Source of the DNA: Euryodendron excelsum
Taxonomy: Eukaryota > Streptophyta > Magnoliopsida > Ericales > Pentaphylacaceae
NCBI GenBank assembly: GCA_033060915.1
Contig: CM065381.1
Span: 29,943,836-30,007,835 of the forward strand
Length of the DNA: 64,000 bases
Direction: 5' to 3'
Under the pieces are notes generated by a model. It was given only the letters and a program-made list of their open reading frames with translations, did no database searches and was not told the DNA's origin. Below are positions 58,401 to 64,000 of this stretch, piece by piece (position 1 is the first letter of the stretch; each line of letters opens with the position of its first letter). The translations under genes were made by a program, and so were the position numbers.

Positions 58401-59878
58401 GCTCTGTATTTATAGACACAAGACTATCCTAGCACCTGTTACAGTAGTGCTAGGATAAATTCCCTACTAGCGCCACTAGGGGTGGCACCAGGCCAATATT
58501 TGGCTTGACGCCACTGCTAGTGGCACCAGCCACTTAGGAAAGTTTTAAAAGCGGCAAGAAACGTATCTTTTGACCCTTGATACATAAGGCAAAAGATTTG
58601 AGCGCCAGTACTAGTGACTACCATGTAATTTTTGACTTAGCTCCACTAGGAGTGACTTTGGAAGGTCTGAGAATGTTTCGGGAGGCCAGGAATGATCCGG
58701 AAAGCCATAAATGGATAGGAACCCTTGAAATAGTGTCTCGAGGGTAACAGGCTTGAAAACCAATGTCGGGATGGTCGACTGAGCTATTAAGGGCAAAATG
58801 GTCAACTATACCAAAAAACCACCGAAATGGACTTGGAATGTCTCATGAGAGGACTTGAGGGTTGGAAACACTATTTCGAATGTTCTGGGAAATTACCAGT
58901 TTGATACCCAGAGCTAGTGTGGTTGGAAAATACGACCGGCCCATTAGGGGCAAATTAGTTATTTTGATCAGATGGTCTCGGAATTGGTCTGGAATCGACT
59001 GGAAGGCATTTGAACATGCCGGATTGTCTTTGGAACAATCTTGAAAAGGTGGACTTACCGCACTGAGAACTTATGTACTTCTTCAAGTAGCGTGTTGAAA
59101 AAGGCCCAAATGCCAGTTTGGTCATTTTTCACCGAAGTAGGCTAGCAGGCATTTATGCTTACCTAGATTTTGAGTATTTTCATCACTCTGATGGTCTGTG
59201 ATGAGTTAATTTTCAAAGGTATCTTGTCCTTTGACATAGGGGTTTTGTTGGCAATTCCCGATATCGACCTATTTGCGAGTGTTTCCGCCACTTTGATGGT
59301 TACGATATTTGCAAGTGTTTCGCCACTCTGACGGTGCTCGTTCATTTCAGAGACTGCCTAATCTCAAGAAGCTACTAGGTGGACTTATCGTCTGAGGAAT
59401 CAACTTTCTTGAAAGTCGTATCGAATAACAGACATTCTTTATTGGCAGGCTAGCAGGCACCAAAGGTGAACTGTTCTACTATCTCGGGGACTTGGATTCT
59501 GTTCCGGTCAACGGGTTTGAAGCGACTTACCGTTCCAAAGAGTTTTCTTGAAAAACTTGTCAAACTGGATGGTCTTACCGCCTGAGGGATCAACTTTCTC
59601 AAAACGCGTGCCGAATTTGGTCTAGATTGGAATTGATTTTGAAACTGAAATGGGAGCTTATCGTCTCTAGGAAGACATGCCAACTGGAATAGGTCTGAGC
59701 AATGCCACAAGGGCATTTTGGTCATTTTGCCTTTATTGGACTCGGGGGGTTCGCAAAGCGATTGATTGACTGGATTGAGTCTGAAAATTTGATTCAGACT
59801 TGAATGTGTCTGTATTAGTTTGAATATGAGTCTGGACGGACCGGAGATTATCGAGCGGGCAAAAATGGAGTGCTTACA
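55471..59878 (-). mobile_element. Solo LTR E of the large family (4408 bp)
   Basis: Begins TGTGCTCCGATTTTTTGCAC and ends GGAGTGCTTACA on the plus strand. The flanks are ACTAT on the left and CTAAC (or ACTAA if the last A is shared) on the right, so the duplication is imperfect. Minus-strand TATA box TCTATAAATACAGA around 58403-58416; GGCGCC-type remnants at 58440-58530; C-poor tract about 56200-57440; block TTGCCTACGTATCCC near 56142. Inserted in gag, in the same direction as D and 122 bp from it. Confidence 0.85.
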
Positions 59879-60440
59879 CTAACAAGCTCTTTAACTTTGG
59901 GCTGTAACCGTTCTAGAAGACTTATCAAAATTTTTCTAACAATTTTGGAGTCGGGAATTTCTCTCTAAGATTATAGCTAGAATTTACTATGTCATTCATT
60001 TTGATATAAAATGCATCAAAGGTTTCATTGTCCTCCATTTAGAGAGTTTCAAAATTTGATGTTAACCTTTGAAGTTTTGACACTTTAACGACACTAGTGC
60101 CTTTATAAGTGATCTCTAGTATATCCCAAGCTTCTTTAGTAATTTCACACTTTGAAATATGATAAAACTCTTCAAGTGTGACACTGTTAAAGATGGCATT
60201 CATGGCCTTACTATTCCAGCCACTCTCCTCCAACTCAGTTCTATCCCATTCAAAAAATGGTTTAGGAAAAACCACATTTTCAATAAGTTTAGTTGGAGAA
60301 GTCCAACCTTCCAAAACATTAAGCCAAACTCTTTCATCTATGGACTTTAGAACCGCATTTTAGCATTCCAATAAGGGAAGTTTGAGCTATCAAGCAGTGG
60401 GGGTCTAATAGTTGAACCACCCTCTTTAAGACCATCCATG
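59879..60440 (-). pseudogene. Sirevirus gag N-terminal part
   Basis: The minus strand opens with an ATG at about 60440 (MDGLKEGGSTIRPPLL), then WTSPTKLIENVV, WNSKAMNAIFNSVTLEEFYH (about 60160-60215), KCEITKEAWDILEITYKGT (about 60095-60150) and, after a stop near 60039, EDNETFDAF and ERLQPKVKELV up to solo LTR E. This is the UBN2-type gag core that forms the virus-like particle. One frameshift near 60355 and one stop were seen. Plus-strand frames at 60159-60363 are shadows. Confidence 0.88.
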
Positions 60441-60509
60441 TCACTAAAAACACTTTTAGGAACTCACTTAAGCAAAATAGTTTTTGAAAATTGATTTTAA
60501 GAATGTCTA

Positions 60510-60521
60510 ACTCTAATACGA
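60510..60521 (-). promoter_or_regulatory. Primer binding site of the Sirevirus, initiator-Met type, degenerate
   Basis: The minus strand reads TCGTATTAGAGT against the usual TGGTATCAGAGC, three differences. It lies two bases inside the inner edge of the 5' LTR at 60524, the correct place. Confidence 0.65.
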
Positions 60522-60523
60522 AT

Positions 60524-61877
60524 TGAGAAATCAAGTGTTCTTGGTAATATGGATTGACACACCTAAGATGGACCGAGAGAGAGGGGGGGGGGGGTTGAGA
60601 ATAGGTCTGTGCTCATTTTTTACTCTTAAGTTAGCAAGTAAGATGTTAAACAAATCATTAACACACAATCATTAACACTTGAGATTTTTAGCGTGGAAAC
60701 CCTTGTGGGAGAAAACCACGGGACCTTGTCCAGCTCTAACCAAGCATTATAATATGAACAAATAGTACGAGAGATCTTACAACACTTTACACTTAATGAA
60801 TCCTCAACATTAGGCTTGAATCTACAACTTGTACTTCATTTGAGTCCACAAATATGTTCATGAGCACTTAGAGCCTCATTGAATCCTCAATGAATCATCA
60901 ATGACTTAAAATCCTTCAAGTCACCATAGTCTCTTCAAGTGGGGGTCTTCTTAGAAATTTGAAAAAATGAAATGAAGTGGGGGTCTTCTTAGAACTTTGA
61001 AAACACTTGTTGGATGATGAAGAAGACTCAAGCTCTCTCTTTCTTCTTAGTTGGAATCATAATCAAGTAAGGCTCATATGCAGAGAGAGAGCAGTTTTCA
61101 GCTATAGAGAAGAAGATATCTTGCTCTCTTACCCTTGATAGTTGAAAAGCGTATGTCTCTTAGAAAATCCCACCATCTTCTCTTCTTTTTCCCAAACGTA
61201 AAGAGCAATCCCTCACCCAATCTCCAAAAAGGTGTTTGACTTGATATGATCTTGGAGTATTAGAGAAGAGTGTAAAGGAGCTACTGAAAAGACCCTCTTA
61301 AGTTCCAAAGGTGGCCAAAAGTAGATTTATGTCTTTTTTGGTGCGCAACTCAAGGTCTAAAAAGCTGTTTCTAGGCAGAGTCACTATAGTGCGCCATTGC
61401 ACAGTTAAGGCACGCCTACTGGCTTGGTCCACTGGAGCTTGGGGCCTCTTTCATCAAACAAGGACATGCCAGCGTGCGGTTGGTGTGCCTAGTGGCCCAG
61501 TGCACTAGAGGGGTACGCTTGAGGCATGCCCAGTGGCATAGTGCTCTAGAGCTAGATGTCCTTCAGGCTGGAGGGCGCTAGTGTGCAATTGGGGCACGCC
61601 TAGTGGTGTAGTGCTCTAGAGGGGTGCGCTAGAGGCATGCCTACTGGCACACTTCACTGGTTGCTGGGAGAAGTATCTTGCCAAGGGGAAGGGCGCCAAT
61701 GCACGCTTGAGAGGGCGCCAGTGTGCGCTTATTGCTTTGACTTTGTAGCCTTGGATCAATTCCACCTTGCTTGGAATGTGCTTTGCACTTGATTGCCTTT
61801 CAAACTCAATCAATACTCTTTAAGAATAAAAGAAAACAAATGCTTTACAAGGCACAAAATGAGCCAAAATCCTAACA
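60524..61877 (-). mobile_element. 5' LTR of the Sirevirus-type element (1354 bp)
   Basis: The minus strand starts TGTTAGGATTTTGGCTC (61877) and ends ATTTCTCA (60524). Contains a run of 12 G at 60581-60592, two copies of GTGGGGGTCTTCTTAGAA (about 60938 and 60979), and repeated GGCACGCCTA(C/G)TGGC and GGGCGCCA(A/G)TG motifs at 61390-61730. It matches 29990-34924 outside the inserted element. The frames at 61311-61813 are LTR sequence. Confidence 0.88.
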
Positions 61878-61961
61878 ACTTCTTTTGGTGTTGTGATTTC
61901 TTCCTCTCTATTTTTATTTTATTTTCTTAACAAATGTTCTAATTTACATTGATTGTTTGTT

Positions 61962-62282
61962 GAAGTATGAATACAAGAACCACCAACGGTGGTAGCTTGG
62001 TGGCAAGTGGGTAACTCCGAAGTGGTTTGGCTACATGAGATCACGGGTTCAATGCGTGCTAACGCCTCTTGTCCACTGACCCTGCTAGGTTGCCTACTTG
62101 TTCATTTGGCCTTTGATGGTGTTGTGGTGATAGGCTCGCCTTATTGGGTAGTAGCTATGACGCAAACCAAACATTTCATAATAGGCGGGAGCTTCTATGG
62201 TCACGCCTAGAGAGGTCACTATCATCGATCGCCCCCTCTCACCCTTTTCACTTAGCAAAAAAAAGAAGTATGAATAAAAGAA
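61962..62282 (+). repeat. Target-site duplication flanking the SINE (18 bp)
   Basis: GAAGTATGAATACAAGAA at 61962-61979 and GAAGTATGAATAAAAGAA at 62265-62282, one mismatch. The length is typical of LINE-dependent insertion. Confidence 0.9.
61980..62264 (+). mobile_element. tRNA-derived SINE (285 bp)
   Basis: An RNA polymerase III box A-like GGTAGCTTGGTGGCAAGTGG lies at 61991-62010 and a box B-like GGTTCAATGC at 62046-62055, with a usual spacing. The 3' end is A-rich (TTAGCAAAAAAAA). It is flanked by the 18-bp duplication. Plus- and minus-strand frames inside are not genes. The tRNA parent cannot be named with certainty. Confidence 0.9.
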
Positions 62283-62647
62283 ACTTGCAAACAAATCATT
62301 GCATTGAACAACAGTAACGTTAAAATCAGCATTTGTTTGGAAATCCTAAAACTATTCATTGGGTTTTCAACACAATTATTCGATTACTGTTCATTTTGTT
62401 TCTGCTACTTGAAAGTTCCAAGAGAAAGAAAAATTAAATGAACACAAACAAATAAAAATTCTACTACTTGGATATGTATTCAGGATTCTGCTTTTGTGGT
62501 TTTTAAAAACGTAGGAAAACATAGGACTTTTCAAATAACTTAGGGGCAAATTGAATTTTATAGGCAAAAATAGGAACTTTCAAAAGTTTAAGGGGGCATT
62601 CAGAAATTTTTAGGGAAAAAATTGAAAATAATATTTTGAAACAAAGA
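62283..62647. other. AT-rich non-coding interval
   Basis: No domain, promoter or repeat identified with confidence. Confidence 0.5.
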
Positions 62648-62850
62648 GGGTTCATTGGATACGGCTTAAATTTAACTTTTTTCTATTTTGCTTTTTTTTT
62701 TTAGCATTTCTGCTTTTATAATATAAGGTAAGTAAAAAAGCAAAAAAAAAAAAAAAAAAAGTAAAAAAGCTAAAAAAAATAGCTTTTTTGCTTATAAGCT
62801 AAAAAAGGCAAACCAAAAAAACTTGAAAAAAGCTTTACAAAACGAGCCTG
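62648..62850. mobile_element. Small MITE-like element, A/T-run core
   Basis: Left end GGGTTCATTGGATACGGCTT and right end AGCTTTACAAAACGAGCCT are imperfect inverted repeats. The core has T runs, A runs and AAAAAGCTAAAAAAAATAGC with its complement GCTTATAAGCTAAAAAAGGC. Resembles common plant MITEs starting GGCTCGTTTGG. The duplication is not clear. Confidence 0.55.
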
Positions 62851-63139
62851 GGTGATTTTGAAGGATAGATTATATTGAATTTTCTTTCAATTCTTTCAAT
62901 CTTTTTTTTTTTGGTATGGCACTCTATGGATTTTGTTTTCTTTTTACCCTTCATTTGGAGGTGGACATAAAAAATAAATTAATGAAAGTGGAAGTGGATG
63001 TGAAAGTGAAAGTTAAAAAAGTCCTATAATTTCCCTCACTTTTTAGACAAAAAAGTCTTACCATTTTACAAGGGCTATGATGATTGTTCTATTTTAAAGT
63101 AGAAGGCTCTCATCTAACCACATTATTCTATACAAAAAA

Positions 63140-64000
63140 TTAGAAGTGAACTCGTGCTATGCACGAAATGAAAAGAACGTACCATAAATATAAAATTTTT
63201 ATGAAAAATAAATTGTCAATTATATACACAGATAGTATTAATTATAATACTCAATATAATCTTAAAATAAATATAAAATTTTGATTGTAATAAAAAAAAA
63301 AAACTTTAACTTGCAATAAGAAACTAAAGTTTTAATATGAACATTCTAAAGTGGTTTTTTTTCACCTTAAAATCTTGCTAAGGGCTACATTGATGAAGTT
63401 TAGAAGTTACATATATGATTTATTTATTAAGTTCATTTAACAATGCACAAATAACAACTTAAAACTAATAATTTACCTAAAAAAGGATCTGAATTTTTAG
63501 TTAGGGAGAGTTGATTTATCACCAAATATTTAATAAATATAGTAAAATATAATTTTCGCATTTATTTAGTAAGGATACTTATCCCTAAACAACAATTTTA
63601 GAAAATTAAATATTTAAAATTATTTGCAGTAACAATTCAAGTTTTAGTATATTAAACATGCATTTGAATCTAATAACCATTTGAAAGAAAATTTACGTAA
63701 AATTTTAGCAAGCTCCAATTTCAAAAAATATAACTGAGTCATGTGCTAATAATTAGATTTGACTAACGCGATGTTCTTATGCAATTTGTTTTACCAATTA
63801 ATGAGAAACTTTAAGTGGGAATATAACTCAAATAAGAAATTTCTTAATCATTTTATATTGAATACTTTATGATTTATGTAAATTTTATGTTTGTATTTTC
63901 ATTTATGATGTTATTTTTTTGTACCAATGAAATAAAAGACATGATTTTATATATTTTTATTTTTGATTTACTTTTCATATAAACACCATAAAAATGTCAT
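63140..64000 (-). mobile_element. Helitron-like element, 3' end at 63140, body leaves window
   Basis: On the minus strand the perfect hairpin CGTGC-ATA-GCACG (63153-63165 on plus) is followed 9 nt later by CTAA and then T, as expected for a Helitron 3' end inserted between A and T. The rest is very AT-rich and non-coding up to the window edge. The 5' TC end is not in the window. Confidence 0.55.

Larger units (their letters stand above)
29990..61877 (-). mobile_element. Sirevirus-type Ty1/copia element expanded by five nested insertions
   Basis: Homologous LTRs lie at both ends (29990-34924 and 60524-61877). Between them on the minus strand are gag, protease, integrase, an RT-deleted pol, RNase H and a long 3' region. 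Five elements interrupt it (31001-34736, 35138-39319, 40813-45682, 50776-55348, 55471-59878). Four have clear target duplications, one of them with a single mismatch; the fifth (E) has only an imperfect one. Removing them and one duplication each leaves about 10.1 kb, a normal Sirevirus length. Purine motifs of the AAAGGGGGAGA type recur between RNase H and the 3' LTR, a known Sirevirus trait. The element inserted into or next to the last exon of the F-box gene; its outer left end is deleted. Confidence 0.85.

Noticed and set aside
50776..59878. D and E as the two LTRs of one element
   Set aside because: The 122 bp between them are Sirevirus gag and D has its own target duplication.
61991..62055. 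A tRNA gene
   Set aside because: Box A and B are present but no cloverleaf fits; the A-rich tail and 18-bp duplication show a SINE.

Overview
The window is nuclear DNA of a large-genome flowering plant, most likely a eudicot. It is almost entirely layered transposable elements with one broken plant gene. The evidence is plant-type Ty1/copia and Ty3/gypsy pol domains, a Sirevirus-type copia element, plant MITEs, Helitron ends, a tRNA-derived SINE and a plant-type F-box/LRR gene with introns. No intact protein-coding gene was found; every recognisable coding region carries stops, frameshifts, deletions or insertions.

Layout. (1) 1-8800: a nested pile of LTRs. A minus-strand copy of a very large LTR family runs off the left edge (1-1514). 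Next to it is a complete 5.8 kb plus-strand solo LTR of the same family (1706-7476, 5-bp target duplication GACAC), inserted in a different minus-strand LTR-like sequence that ends near 8800. (2) 8801-13250: a decayed Ty1/copia pol cut off at the protease active site, with its 3' LTR. (3) 13250-18775: MITEs, simple repeats, a 147-bp fold-back, a 115-bp tandem triplication and a Helitron-like 3' end. (4) 19134-29988: a plus-strand F-box/LRR gene split by a hAT remnant, two nested Ty3/gypsy remnants and, in its last exon, the edge of a copia element. (5) 29990-61877: one minus-strand Sirevirus-type copia element stretched to 31.9 kb by five nested insertions: one 3.7 kb non-coding LTR element (31001-34736) and four solo LTRs of the large family (35138-39319, 40813-45682, 50776-55348, 55471-59878). 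Removing them leaves about 10.1 kb in the order LTR-gag-protease-integrase-(deleted RT)-RNase H-3' region-LTR. (6) 61878-64000: host DNA with a SINE flanked by an 18-bp duplication, a MITE and a Helitron end that runs off the right edge.

The most distinctive content is the large LTR family: six copies in 64 kb, all solo where both ends are visible. They have TG..CA ends extended into an inverted repeat, GGCGCC palindromes upstream of a TATA box, a 1-2 kb tract nearly devoid of G on the sense strand, and tandem arrays private to individual copies. Conserved blocks near the 3' end resemble what I recall of Tat/Ogre-lineage LTRs, but no internal region is present to prove this. Boundaries marked 'about' are uncertain because no alignment program was available.
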